Shown here: one piece after another, positions 36,151 through 45,412 of the stretch
Position numbering within the stretch: the first letter of the stretch is position 1
How the letters are laid out: every line of letters begins with the position of its first letter
NCBI RefSeq assembly: GCF_026626665.1
Contig: NZ_JAPNKE010000002.1
Span: 7,231,168-7,295,167, forward strand
Direction: 5' to 3'
DNA length: 64,000 nt
DNA from: Nannocystis pusilla
GTDB taxonomy: Bacteria; Myxococcota_A; Polyangia; Nannocystales; Nannocystaceae
Notes under the pieces: model-generated
What the model was told of the DNA's origin: nothing
Database searches by the model: none
What the model saw: the letters and a program-made list of their open reading frames with translations, nothing else
Position numbers and translations under genes: made by a program

Positions 36151-37562
36151 ATGGCCTTTTGGACACGGTATCTCCTCGCGCTGGCGGCGGTGGCGGCGTG
36201 CGGCGGCGGCGACGGCGACGACACGGGCACGACGGGCAGCATGCCCACCTCGACCATGACCATGGCGACGGCCGCCACCATGAACCCCGGCACGACCACC
36301 ACCGGCGACGGCGAGAGCACCACCGGCACCACCACGGGCGAGGCCACCACCATCGAGCCCACCACCGCGGCTCCGGTCACCAGCAGCACCACCGCCATGG
36401 CCTGCGTCGACGGCGAGGCCGACTGTCCTTGCCTGCCCCTTGCGACATGTTTCCCGGGCCTCGAGTGCATCGAAAACGTGTGCGTCGGCATGGAGACGCC
36501 GGCCATGTGCGGCGACGGTCAGGCCATGCCGGGCGAGGTCTGCTTCAAGCCGTTCACCGCCCTCGGCATGGGCTCCGGCCCGATCTCCGTCGCCGTCGCC
36601 GACTTCAACAAGGACGGCAACGACGACGTCGCCTGCGCCAACAACATGACCAATAACGTCACCGTCCGCACCGGCAAGGGCGACGGCACCTTCAACGCGC
36701 TGAGCGCCCTCGGCGTCGGCATGGGCCCGTACGCGGCCGCCACCCCCGACCTCAACGACGACGGCGCGCCCGACCTCGTCACCGCCAACATCACCGGCAA
36801 CGACCTCTCGGTCTATCTCAACAGCGGCGGCGGCATGCTCACCGCCCAGCCCGCGGTCCCGGCCGGCGCCCAGGCGCGCCACGTCGTCGCCGCCAAGCTC
36901 AACGCCGACGACTTCGACGACCTCGTCGTCGCCAACTACATGGACAACACCCTCACCGTGCTGCTCGGCGACGGCGTCGGCTTCCTGCGCCCGCGAGCGT
37001 CGCCGTCGGCACCGGGCCGACCTGGATCGCCGTCGGCGATATGAACGGCGATCAGAACCTCGACCTCGTCAGCGCCAACTACGGCGCCAGCAGCCTCAGC
37101 GTCTCGCTCGGCAACGGCCTCGGCAACTTCGGCCCGCCGACCGGCTCGCCCGCCGGCGGCCAGGTCTACGCCGTCGAGGTCGCCGACCTCAACGGCGACG
37201 GTGACATGGACGCCGTCGTCACCATCCCGGCCGCCGGCCAGGTGTTCATCCTCCAGGGCAACGGCCTCGGCGGCTTCGGCGGCGCGATCCCCTACCCCTG
37301 CGGCGCCGACCCCATCGGCCTCCTCCTCCACGACGTCTCGGGCGACGGCGCCATCGACATCATCGTCGCCAACCGCGGCGCCAACACCGTCAGCGTCCTG
37401 CGCGGCAACGGCAACGGCGGCTTCACGGCCCCCGAGGCGTTCCCCGTCGGCGCCGCCCCCTACGTCGTCGCCCTTGGCGATTTTAATAAGGACGGCGTGG
37501 TCGACCTCGTCACCGCCAACAACGGCGACAGCACCGTCAGCGTGCTGATCGGCAACCCCTGA
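36151..37562 (+). CDS. FG-GAP/VCBS-type lipoprotein, one-base frameshift
   Basis: 470 residues after repair. A lipoprotein leader (ALAAVAAC) is followed by a Thr-rich linker (about 20-85), a short Cys cluster (CVDGEADCPCLPLATC, with one DUF4215-like CGDGQAMPGE) and seven FG-GAP-like blades with Ca-binding loops: DFNKDGNDD, DLNDDGAPD, KLNADDFDD, DMNGDQNLD, DLNGDGDMD, DVSGDGAID and DFNKDGVVD. Seven blades are right for one beta-propeller, which supports a single gene. The frame breaks at the CCC run 36990-36992, between blades 3 and 4; one extra C restores it. Likely a surface adhesin-like protein. Confidence 0.85.
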
Positions 37563-37563
37563 T

Positions 37564-37614
37564 CATGTCCTGCAGGACATGTCCGCGAGGTCATTCATGA
37601 CAGTCCTCGAGGAC
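37564..37614. repeat. Cluster of three family palindromes
   Basis: An 18-bp perfect palindrome at 37564-37581 (CATGTCCTGCAGGACATG), a near-hairpin at 37579-37594 with GCGA loop, and GTCCTCGAGGAC at 37603-37614. They lie between the FG-GAP gene and the next, whose first codons are inside the cluster. Confidence 0.8.
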
Positions 37615-37935
37615 ATGTCCCCTGAAACAGCCAGGAGCGCGCTGCTCGAGCGCCTGCGCCACGTGTCCGAGGCGGCCATGTGCGCCCAGTGGTACGGGGC
37701 GCTCGAGTACATCGTCTGGGACCGGCTCGGCCGCGGGCCGTCGCGGTTCGGCCAGCTGCTCCTGGGCGAGGACCTGCTGGCCGAGCTCGCCGCGCTGGCG
37801 CAGCGGGCCGGCGGGTGGTTCGTGTTCGCCTGGGACGCCGACGAGCCGGCGTTCATCGCCCTCGCCGACTGGCTGCCGCGCTTCGAGGACTGGCTGCGGG
37901 CCGTCCCCGAGCTCGAGCGCCCGCGCGACCGCTGA
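37597..37935 (+). CDS. Small hypothetical protein
   Basis: 112 residues from ATG 37597, or 106 from ATG 37615 (MSPETARSALLERL); both starts sit within the palindrome cluster. The protein is acidic and helical, with WYGALEYIVWDRLGRGPSRFGQLLLGEDLLAELAALAQ and FVFAWDADEPAFIALADWL as ordered-looking segments. No family recognised. It is convergent with the DUF2505 gene, only 3 bp apart. Confidence 0.6.
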   Translation: MTVLEDMSPETARSALLERLRHVSEAAMCAQWYGALEYIVWDRLGRGPSRFGQLLLGEDLLAELAALAQRAGGWFVFAWDADEPAFIALADWLPRFEDWLRAVPELERPRDR

Positions 37936-37938
37936 GGC

Positions 37939-38463
37939 TCAGGAGCTCGCCTTGCCGTTGGCGCGCAGCCACTGGTTGGTGTAGTCGGCGGCCTTTTGAT
38001 AGCTCTCGCGCATCGTCTTCTCGAGGAACTTCTCGACCATCCCGCCGACGCCGAACATCTTGACCTCGATCTCGAACTCGGCGACGCGGTCCGACTGACC
38101 GGGCCCGGTGCGCTCGAGCCACATCTCGGCCTTGATCGTCGTCTTGTCGGCCAGCTTGGACGGCAGGACCCTGGCGATCCACTTCGGCGCGTTGGGCCCG
38201 GCGACCTCGAGGCGGCCCTCCTCGACGTACGAGACCGAGTCGCCCAGCACCTTGCGGATCGCCGCCGGCGCGTCGATCTTCGGCGTCACCCGCACCTTCC
38301 GCGTCTTGCGGCCGTCGGGCGGGCTCGTCTCCTCGACGACGTCGAACGCCTCGAACTCGAGGCCTTTCTTGTAGAGCTTCTCGTTGTAGTCGTGGTCGAA
38401 GAACACCTCGCGCCAGAACGGCTCCGGCTCGATGGCGTACGGGTGCCTGATCGTGAACTTCAT
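37939..38463 (-). CDS. DUF2505 family protein
   Basis: 174 residues from ATG 38463. Opens MKFTIRHPYAIEPEPFW and runs as one START/Bet v1-like domain, ending with a long helix (KMFGVGGMVEKFLEKTMRESYQKAADYTNQWL). That order and length match DUF2505, a family of mostly uncharacterised cytosolic lipid- or ligand-binding proteins common in actinobacteria and myxobacteria. Ligand unknown. Confidence 0.82.
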   Translation of the reverse strand: MKFTIRHPYAIEPEPFWREVFFDHDYNEKLYKKGLEFEAFDVVEETSPPDGRKTRKVRVTPKIDAPAAIRKVLGDSVSYVEEGRLEVAGPNAPKWIARVLPSKLADKTTIKAEMWLERTGPGQSDRVAEFEIEVKMFGVGGMVEKFLEKTMRESYQKAADYTNQWLRANGKASS

Positions 38464-38626
38464 CGCCCGGGGTTTTTTCACGCGCCCGCGCCCGCGTCAA
38501 CCGCCGGCGGCGCGGGCCTCTGCGCGCACGCACCCTGGCGCGCCGGCCCTCGCGCCGCGTGCTCGCCACGCCGACCCGCGGCTCCGCGCAAGCTGCGCGA
38601 AGGCGCGTCTCCGCGGCTCGGCTCGA

Positions 38627-39036
38627 CTACGAGGCGTGGTCGGTTCCCACGCACCCGCAGTCCCAGCGACAGACCTCGTCCTGCTTGGGGCCGCACTCTC
38701 CGTCGATGTTCTCGACGAGAGGTGCAGGACCCAGTACTCGTCGCAGTCGTCGGCCGTGTTGCCGCAGGCGAAGAAGTCCAACAGGGCGGGCGCGCACTCG
38801 GGAGCCTCCCACTTCGCCAACCGCATCTCCTGATCGCGAAGGCAGGCGTCCACCGCCGCATAGTCCGGTCCGTACCCGCACTCGATCAGCAACTCACAGC
38901 GCTTTCGGAGGATCTCCTGCTCCGAATCGCCCGGGGTCGATCCGGAGCTCGAGGTCCCCGAGTCTGTTTCCTGCTGCGACGGACGCTCGGTACAGGCGAG
39001 AAAGAAACCGGCGAAGACCACCAGCGCCCGGAACAT
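38627..39036 (-). CDS. Small Cys-containing lipoprotein, one-base frameshift
   Basis: 136 residues after repair. ATG 39036 begins a lipoprotein leader (VVFAGFFLAC). Seven or so spaced cysteines follow: CELLIECGYGPDYAAVDACL, ECAPALLDFFACGNTADDCDEYW. At about 38717-38722 the frame is lost; the other frame continues ENIDGECGPKQDEVCRWDCGCVGTDHAS and then stops, so one missing base is the economical reading. The gene starts 7 bp after the FGE-family gene and closes the FKBP-FGE operon. Confidence 0.7.
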
Positions 39037-39043
39037 GGGCGCT

Positions 39044-40507
39044 TCACTTCGCCGGCGCGCCGCGCTGCAGCGCCTCCGCCTCGCGGGCATTCGCCGCGCA
39101 GCGGAAGCCGAAGTGGTGGAACGGCTGATTGCTGGGGAAGTGCGGCCGGCGCCACACCCCGGTCGCGTACGACGCGTCCCAGTACCACGACCCGCCGCGG
39201 ACGATCTTGCGCAGCTTGCCCGGGCACTCGCGGGCCACCTCGCCGTCCTTCGCGCACGGACCGAGCGGATCGATCCCCTCGCAGTCGGCCCCGCACTCCG
39301 CGTAGCTGCGGGTGAACCAGTCGGCCACCCACTCCCACGAATTGCCGGACATGTCGTAAAGGCCATATCGGCCCGGAGCCCGCGAGCCGACCTCCCACGG
39401 CCGCCCCGTGTCCGGCTTGCTGCCCTGCTTCTTGACCCCGCAGCCGCGCCCCGTCGCGTCCTTCAGGATCGCCCGCTCGCAGGTCGCCGGCTCGTCGCCC
39501 CACGGGTGCAGCGCCCCGTCGGGTCCGCGGGCGCCCTTCTCCCACTGCGCCTCGCTCGGCAGCCGCTTGCCCTGGGCTTTGCAATAGCCCTCGGCGTGGA
39601 ACCAGTTGACCCCGTTGACCGGCTGCTTCGGCCGGTCGAAGTCGGAGTACGCCGGCCCGCCTTTCGGGTCGCAGCGCTTGGCCTTCACGCACGCCTTGTA
39701 CTCGGCGTACGTCACCTCGTTGAGGTCGAGGTAGTACGTCTGCAGCCACACCCGCGCCTGCGGCCGCGCGTGCTCGGGCCCGGTGTCGCTGCCGCGGAGA
39801 AACCACCCCGCCGGGATGCACGCCATCCCCGGCGGCGGCGGGTCGAGGCAGGCGATCGGCGCCGGCGCCCCGGGCGGCGGCGGGTCGTCGGCGAGAGAGT
39901 CGCCCGAGCCACCTGTCCCTGCGGCCAGCCCGGCACTCGCGCCAGGTGCCCCCGCGGACGGACCGGAGCCCGCGCCGCCTGTCCCTCCGGACAGACCAGG
40001 CGCACCTGTCCCTCCGGACAGGACACCCGCGCCTCCGGACGCACCTGTCCCTCCGGACAGGCCACCCGCGCCTCCGGACGCACCTGTCCCTGCGGACAGG
40101 CCACCCGCGCCTCCGGACGCACCTGTCCCTCCAGACAGGCCGCCCGCGCCACCGGACGCACCTGTCCCTCCGGACAGACCACCCGCGCTCCCGGACCCAC
40201 CTATCCCTCCGGACAGATTACCCGCGCTCCCGGACGCACCTGTCCCAGCGGACATCCGACTCGCGGCCCCGGGCGCCCGCGAACCATCACCTGTCCCTTC
40301 GGGCAGCCCAGGACCCGCGGCCCCGGCCCCACCCGCGGCCGGCGCCGCGCCCCCGTGCTCGCCTGTCCCGGCGGACATGTCCGAAGAGCCAGCGACCGCC
40401 GGCGCGCTGCCTGGCCCCGCGGCCCCCGGCGCCTGGTCCGAGGGACCTGCCCGACAGGACAGGCCCACGGTCAAGACGACCGCGGAGATCGCCGCGGGCG
40501 CCCTCAC
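39044..40507 (-). CDS. FGE-sulfatase-domain lipoprotein with Gly-rich tandem repeats
   Basis: 487 residues from GTG 40507; its first codon overlaps the FKBP stop (GTGA). The lipobox is LTVGLSC. Residues about 25-200 are Gly/Ala/Ser-rich and contain seven 13-residue repeats (GLSGGTGASGGAG type). The C-terminal domain (about 220-487) is formylglycine-generating-enzyme-like: MACIPAGWFLRGSD, YYLDLNEVTYAEYKACV, PVNGVNWFHAEGYCKAQGKRLPSEAQWEKGARG, and GLYDMSGNSWEWVADWF, RGGSWYW. FGE-fold proteins of this type are often enhancer-like or oxidase-like rather than true FGE; I cannot assign catalysis. Envelope lipoprotein. Confidence 0.88.
   Translation of the reverse strand: MRAPAAISAVVLTVGLSCRAGPSDQAPGAAGPGSAPAVAGSSDMSAGTGEHGGAAPAAGGAGAAGPGLPEGTGDGSRAPGAASRMSAGTGASGSAGNLSGGIGGSGSAGGLSGGTGASGGAGGLSGGTGASGGAGGLSAGTGASGGAGGLSGGTGASGGAGVLSGGTGAPGLSGGTGGAGSGPSAGAPGASAGLAAGTGGSGDSLADDPPPPGAPAPIACLDPPPPGMACIPAGWFLRGSDTGPEHARPQARVWLQTYYLDLNEVTYAEYKACVKAKRCDPKGGPAYSDFDRPKQPVNGVNWFHAEGYCKAQGKRLPSEAQWEKGARGPDGALHPWGDEPATCERAILKDATGRGCGVKKQGSKPDTGRPWEVGSRAPGRYGLYDMSGNSWEWVADWFTRSYAECGADCEGIDPLGPCAKDGEVARECPGKLRKIVRGGSWYWDASYATGVWRRPHFPSNQPFHHFGFRCAANAREAEALQRGAPAK
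40003..40275. repeat. 7 x 39-bp in-frame array built on the hairpin family
   Basis: Seven 39-base units (from 40003, 40042, 40081, 40120, 40159, 40198, 40237), each holding CTGTCC/GGACAG arms (four-base CTCC- or CTGC-type loop) plus a GC-rich remainder. Each unit encodes 13 residues on the minus strand. The last units are more diverged. The hairpin element here has been amplified within a gene. Confidence 0.9.
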
Positions 40508-41622
40508 CCGGCCTTCTTCTCCGTCGCCGGGGCCTTCGCGTCGGGCTTGGCCGGCGCGGTCGCCGGGGCCGTGGCCGGCTGCGCACCGCCCGGCGCGCCC
40601 GGCTGGGCCCCACCCGGCGCGGCGCCGTGCGGCCCGGCGCCGTGCGGCCCGGTGACGCCGGCGGGCGGCGTCGGGGCCGGCTTGACCGACATCAGCTCGA
40701 CGGTGAACGTCAGGTCCGAGTTGGCGGGGATCCGGCCCTTCGCCCGCTCGCCGTACGCCAGCTTGGCGGGGATCTCGAGCTTGCGCAGGCCGCCGACCTT
40801 CATGCCGGCGATGCCGAGGTCCCAGCCCTTGATCACCCGGCCCTGGCCGAGCGGGAAGCTGATCGGCTTGCGCGCCAGCGACGAGTCGAACTCGGTCCCG
40901 TCCTTGAGCGTGCCGCGGTAGTGGACCGCGACCGTATCGCCGGCCTTGGCCTCCGCGCCCTCGCCGACCTTGAACTCGCTGATCTTGAGCCCGTCCTCGA
41001 GCGTCTTGGTCGACGCCGGCTTGCCCTCGAACGCGGTGAGCGGCTGCGGCGGCGGCGGCGGCGGCGTGAACGACAGCAGCTCGATGGTGAACACCAGCGT
41101 CGCGCCCGGCGGGATCTTCCCGGCCCGACGGTCGCCGTAGCCGAGCGCCGCCGGCACGATGAGGCGCCGCTTGCCGCCGACCTTCATGCCGACCACGCCC
41201 TCGTCCCAGCCCTTGATCACCCGGCCCTCGCCGAGCGAGAACGTGAACGGCCGGTTGCGCTTCTTCGAGGTGTCGAAGATCTGCCCGTCGGTCAGGTAGC
41301 CGGTGTAGTGGACCTCGACCTCGCCGCCCTGGACCGCCTCGGCGCCCTCGCCGACGACGAAGTCTTCGACCGTCAGCCCGCTCGCGGTCTTGTTGCTGCT
41401 GAGCGGCTTGCCGTCGAACGGCGGGTCGTACTTGATGTCCGCGCTCGGCTCGAGCGGCAGCGGCGGCGCCTCGACCTTCGCGGGCTCGGCCTTGACCTCG
41501 GCCTTCGCGGGTTCGGCGGCCTTGGCCGGCTCGGCCTTGGCGTCGGTCTTCGGGGCCTCGCCGGCCGTGCAGGCGACCAGGACGGAGGAGAGGAGGAGCG
41601 CGAACGGAGCGCGGACGTGCAT
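40504..41622 (-). CDS. Tandem FKBP-type peptidyl-prolyl isomerase lipoprotein
   Basis: 372 residues from ATG 41622 (leader MHVRAPFALLLSSVLVAC). Two FKBP domains: the first about 85-190 (GEVEVHYTGYLTDGQIFDTSKKRNRPFTFSLGEGRVIKGWDEGV) and the second about 215-310 (DTVAVHYRGTLKDGTEFDSSL, IKGWDLGIAGMKVGG). Both keep the VHYxGxLxDGxxFD and IPPxxxLxFxIEL core, so both may isomerise Xaa-Pro bonds. An Ala/Lys/Glu-rich linker and a Gly/Pro/Ala tail flank them. First gene of a three-gene operon with the FGE protein and the small lipoprotein. Likely envelope chaperone. Confidence 0.93.
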   Translation of the reverse strand: MHVRAPFALLLSSVLVACTAGEAPKTDAKAEPAKAAEPAKAEVKAEPAKVEAPPLPLEPSADIKYDPPFDGKPLSSNKTASGLTVEDFVVGEGAEAVQGGEVEVHYTGYLTDGQIFDTSKKRNRPFTFSLGEGRVIKGWDEGVVGMKVGGKRRLIVPAALGYGDRRAGKIPPGATLVFTIELLSFTPPPPPPQPLTAFEGKPASTKTLEDGLKISEFKVGEGAEAKAGDTVAVHYRGTLKDGTEFDSSLARKPISFPLGQGRVIKGWDLGIAGMKVGGLRKLEIPAKLAYGERAKGRIPANSDLTFTVELMSVKPAPTPPAGVTGPHGAGPHGAAPGGAQPGAPGGAQPATAPATAPAKPDAKAPATEKKAG

Positions 41623-41677
41623 GGCGGGGCGTCTATATCCCACTTTCGCAGCCGGCGCACGCCCCGCGGGGCGCCCG

Positions 41678-42559
41678 CTAGGGCCGCGCGTCCGGCGGGA
41701 CCACGAGCACGGGGATCGCGGACCGAGCCGCCAGCTCGCTCGACGTGCTGAGGGCGATCACCCGCTCGATGCGGCTGAGCAGCCGCGACCCGCACACCAG
41801 GAACGGCGCCCCCTGCTCGGTCGCGACCGCGAGGATCTCGGTGATCGTGTCGCCGTAGCGGACCACCACCGGCTCGTTGCGGCCCTGGTCGGCCAGCCAC
41901 TCGGCGGTGCGGTCCTTGGCCGCCGCGATCGTCTGGCCCTTGAACTGCGCCAGCGCGTCGGTCGACCAGTAGATCTGCGTGTACTCCTCCGGCACGCTGA
42001 CCACGCGCACGAACAGCAGCTGGCGGCCCAGCGACTTCGCCAGCGCGGTGCCCACCTCGACCGCGCCGGAGCTGGCGTCGGCCGGCGTCACCGCCACCAC
42101 CACCGGCCCGCTGCGCAGCTGCTCCGTCTGCAGGTCGGGCGGCACCACGAACGTCGGCACCACCAGCCGCTGCAGCAGCCGCCGCGCCACGCTGCCGAGG
42201 CGCACCAGGTCGCGCCCGTCGCTCGCCGCCTTGCGCCCGACGATCATCCCGATCGCCGACCGCTCGGCCCGCGCGCTCGCCAGCGTCTCCGCCGGCTCGT
42301 CCGCCTCGACCAGCTCGAGGTCCGCGAACGCCTCGCGCACGCCGGCCCGGTCCATCGCCAGCTCCGCCTCCGTCTTCAGCCGCTCGCGCACCCGCACGCG
42401 GCCCTCGAACTGGTCGAGCTGATCCACCACCGCGGTCGGCGCGGCGTGGACCCCCACCAGCTCGATCGCCCCGTTCGTCTGTTCGCGCAACCACGCCCCG
42501 AAGCGCACCGCGCCGTCGCTGCGGTGGCGGAGGTCGACCCCGACGATCCACGTGTTCAT
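41678..42559 (-). CDS. Tandem universal stress protein
   Basis: 293 residues with two Usp domains, opening MNTWIVGVDLRHRSDGAVRFGAWL. The first domain keeps the ATP-site C-terminus (GSVARRLLQRLVVPTFVV, about 130-148); in the second the GxxG motif is less regular (VCGSRLLSRIERVIALSTSSELAARSAIPVLVV). Usp proteins bind ATP or AMP and support stress survival in the cytoplasm; the specific role is unknown. The gene lies upstream of the FKBP operon on the same strand, 55 bp away, so joint transcription is possible. Confidence 0.88.
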   Translation of the reverse strand: MNTWIVGVDLRHRSDGAVRFGAWLREQTNGAIELVGVHAAPTAVVDQLDQFEGRVRVRERLKTEAELAMDRAGVREAFADLELVEADEPAETLASARAERSAIGMIVGRKAASDGRDLVRLGSVARRLLQRLVVPTFVVPPDLQTEQLRSGPVVVAVTPADASSGAVEVGTALAKSLGRQLLFVRVVSVPEEYTQIYWSTDALAQFKGQTIAAAKDRTAEWLADQGRNEPVVVRYGDTITEILAVATEQGAPFLVCGSRLLSRIERVIALSTSSELAARSAIPVLVVPPDARP

Positions 42560-43471
42560 GCCACAACGATGATAGCGCTTCGGGCCCCGGCAACGCCACC
42601 CGGCCTCACCGGGCTCATCCGACGGCCCCCGCCCGCCCGCTGGACCACGTCCCGTCCTGCCGCTCGCGTCCGCTGCCCGCTCGCCGCCCTGCTCCGCGAT
42701 CCCTCGCCGCGACCGATCGCGCCGATCCCGCCCACACGAGGTCGCTCGCCCCCGCCGCGTCGCCCGTCCGAATCACCATGACTTATAAGACATGTCCAAA
42801 AGCACAGATAACTCGCCGCGACTTCGACAGTCGGCTCGAGATCGACATGTCTCTTCGGACATCTCTCTCGAAGAGACACGCGCGCGTCGACCGACGCCGA
42901 GCGACGCTCGCTGCAGAGCGCGGGAGCTCGTCACCGACAGCGGCGATTCGCGCCCACGGTCGCAGCCCCGCTGTCGGCGCTCGAGCCTCGATGAAGCTCG
43001 CCGACCCGGCGACCGATGCTGTCGCGATCGGTCTTGGCCCCGCGATGGTTTCGCTGCAGGACCGCGATCGTTCGTTCGTCGGAGAGCGAAGCTCGCGGCT
43101 CTCGCTGCCGCCCGGGCTCGGCCGCTCATCGCGTCATCCCTGGGCTCGCCCTTCGCCACGTGTGACGAGCAGGTCACTCGTCGTCCTGCGCGCGAGACGA
43201 GTCGCACGGATCGACGCGCGCGCCGGGGCTCTCGTCGTCCATGCGCAACGCCTCGGCACCTGAAGACGCGGCCCGTTCGGGCTCTGGCCGACACGCGGCC
43301 GCGCTCTGCGATCGGGCGGTGAAGCCGCCGCGGACGCTCGCACACGGTCGAGCCCGATTGCACGTACGGCGGTGATGTCGCGGGCAGCGGAACCGCGCGC
43401 GCTCGCGGCTTGACAGGGCTGGTCGCGTCGGCTTACCCGTCATCGTCAACATTGTGTGGAGGCGAGAGTCG
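42560..43471. other. Intergenic, about 900 bp, with family hairpins
   Basis: No credible gene. Palindromes of the family occur at 42791-42800 and 42846-42881 (10-bp arms TGTCTCTTCG around 11 bases). The rest is GC-rich with Arg/Ser-rich frames. The last bases hold the strong ribosome site GGAGGC for the gene at 43472. Confidence 0.5.
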
Positions 43472-45115
43472 ATGAGAGCACAGCTTCGTGGAGTCGTGGC
43501 GTGGAGTGTCTGTTTGCTGGTCGCGTGCAACGGGGGCGACAGCACCACCACCGGGACCGCGACCGAGACCACCACCGACGCCGGCACCGGCACGGAGACC
43601 ACCACGGGGACGCCCGACCCGACTACCGGCCCGACCACCGGCACCACCGCGCTGCCGACCGAAGGGAGCGCCTCGGGCGACGCGAGCACCACGGCGCTGC
43701 CGACCACGACCGACCCCGGCACCACCGACGGCCCTGACACCACCACCACGACCGGCACGACGGGCACGACCGACACCACCACGACCGGCACCACCGACGC
43801 CGAGACCACCGACGGCACCACCACGACCGGCGGGCCCGACCCGGTGTGCGGCAACGGGGTGATCGAGGCCGGCGAGGCCTGCGACGACGGCAACGACGAC
43901 AACACCGACACCTGCGTCGAGGGCTGTCAGGAGGCCAGCTGCGGCGACGGCTTCGTCGGCCCCGGCGAGGCCTGCGACGACGGCAACGACGCCGACGACG
44001 ACGCCTGCAACAACGCCTGCGCGCCCGCGTCCTGCGGCGACGGCGTGGTCCAGGCGGGCGAGGACTGCGACGACGCCAACGCCATCGACACCGACGCCTG
44101 CCTCAGCAACTGCGCCGCCGCCACCTGCGGCGACGGCTTCGTCCGCGACGGCGTCGAGACCTGCGACGACGCCAACGCCGACGACAGCGACGAGTGCACC
44201 ACCCTGTGCGCCGCGCCGACCTGCGCCGACGGCATCCAGAGCGGCGGCGAGTCCGACGTCGACTGCGGCGGCCCCGAGTGCGACCCGTGCGAGCTCGCCG
44301 ACAATTGCAACGAGGGCAGCGACTGCGGCAGCGGCAGCTGCGACCAGGGCCAGTGCGTCGTCTCGGCCAGCTGCAAGGCGATCAAGCAGGCCCAGCCGAA
44401 CGCCACCGACGGCCTCTACGACATCGACGCCGACGGCGCCGGCCCCGGCGCGCCGTTCAAGGTGTGGTGCGACATGACCACCGACGGCGGCGGCTGGTCC
44501 CTGGCGATCCGCTTCGCCCCGTCGCAGGGCACCTTCGACTTCTACTCGCCGCACTGGACCAACGTCTCGGTCGTCAACGAGGCCCTGAACTCCCCGACCG
44601 ACACCCTCGACGGCAAGTTCCAGGCCTACAACGCCCTCCCGGGCGCGGAGATCCGCGGCTGCATGCAGCACCCGGTCACCAAGGTCTACAGCTGCAAGCA
44701 CTACGCGCTGCCGGCCACCACGACCCTGCTCGACCTCTTCAAAAACACCCCGGTCGGCTCCGACATCGCCATGAAGGGCCTGTACTTCGACGAGTCCCAG
44801 GCCGAGAAGACCAAGTGGCTGACGATCCAGGGCCGCACGATCGCCGAGGCCTCGATCGCCCCCAACTACATCGCCGTCGGCATCAACATCGACGACGACC
44901 AGTCGTGCTACGACGCCCGCGTCCGCTTCGGCCTGGTGCTCAACAACGAGGCCAACATCAGCACCCTCAACGACGCCGCCGGCTTCGGCGCCCAGTCGTA
45001 CTACACCTCCGGCTGCGACGTCGCCCCCGGCGTCGACGCGCCCTGGCGCACGCCGTCCGGCTTCGCCGCCGGTCCGAACATCTATAATACGGCCGGCCAC
45101 ATCTGGATCCGCTGA
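43472..45115 (+). CDS. DUF4215 lipoprotein with fibrinogen-like C-terminal domain
   Basis: 547 residues from ATG 43472, behind GGAGG. A lipobox (LLVAC) precedes a Thr-rich linker (about 25-125), four DUF4215 repeats (CGNGVIEAGEACDDGN and so on, about 125-255), a Cys cluster (CADGIQSGGESDVDCGGPEC) and a fibrinogen-related domain (about 320-547) beginning CKAIKQAQPNATDGLYDID, with KVWCDMTTDGGGWSLAI. The CDMxxxGGGW signature is the fibrinogen-domain start. Bacterial fibrinogen-like lectins bind carbohydrates or acetylated groups; a surface recognition role is inferred. Confidence 0.9.
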   Translation: MRAQLRGVVAWSVCLLVACNGGDSTTTGTATETTTDAGTGTETTTGTPDPTTGPTTGTTALPTEGSASGDASTTALPTTTDPGTTDGPDTTTTTGTTGTTDTTTTGTTDAETTDGTTTTGGPDPVCGNGVIEAGEACDDGNDDNTDTCVEGCQEASCGDGFVGPGEACDDGNDADDDACNNACAPASCGDGVVQAGEDCDDANAIDTDACLSNCAAATCGDGFVRDGVETCDDANADDSDECTTLCAAPTCADGIQSGGESDVDCGGPECDPCELADNCNEGSDCGSGSCDQGQCVVSASCKAIKQAQPNATDGLYDIDADGAGPGAPFKVWCDMTTDGGGWSLAIRFAPSQGTFDFYSPHWTNVSVVNEALNSPTDTLDGKFQAYNALPGAEIRGCMQHPVTKVYSCKHYALPATTTLLDLFKNTPVGSDIAMKGLYFDESQAEKTKWLTIQGRTIAEASIAPNYIAVGINIDDDQSCYDARVRFGLVLNNEANISTLNDAAGFGAQSYYTSGCDVAPGVDAPWRTPSGFAAGPNIYNTAGHIWIR

Positions 45116-45128
45116 CACCGGCGCGCCC

Positions 45129-45163
45129 GGGCCGCGCGGGAGCCGTCGAGCTCCGCGCGGCCC
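45129..45163. terminator. Hairpin after the fibrinogen-like gene
   Basis: GGGCCGCGCGG(G)AGC paired with GCTCCGCGCGGCCC: about 13 bp with one bulged base and a six-base loop, 14 bases after the stop. Confidence 0.65.
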
Positions 45164-45200
45164 CACGCGTTCGGCCCGGCCCGCGCCGCTGCGCCACGAG

Positions 45201-45330
45201 TCACCTGTCCCTGCGGACATTCGCTCGCGGGGCGAACGGACCGCTCCGCGAGGCGCATCCGCGGAGAAGACCAAACAGACATGTCACAATAGACATATCT
45301 ATTTGAACATGTCTTTCATGACATGTCCTC
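45201..45330. repeat. Family hairpins and an A/T-rich variant cluster
   Basis: TGTCC/GGACA around CTGC at 45206-45219. Then 45278-45328 contains four CATGT/ACATG half-palindromes with weaker, A/T-richer arms (GACATGTC, ATAGACATATC and so on), a degraded cluster of the same family. Confidence 0.6.
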
Positions 45331-45412
45331 GAACTTCAAACGCGCCGGCCCGCCTGGCCGCGTGAGGCGCGAGGCGCATCTCCACCATCCTCGGCCCACG
45401 ACGTCCTCGCTG

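Noticed and set aside
40003..40275. CRISPR-like array of 39-bp units
   Set aside because: Units are directly joined with no spacers, encode in-frame protein repeats, and no cas gene is present.
42560..43471. Arg/Ser-rich frames in the 900-bp gap
   Set aside because: No start, ribosome site or protein-like pattern; hairpin repeats occupy part of it.
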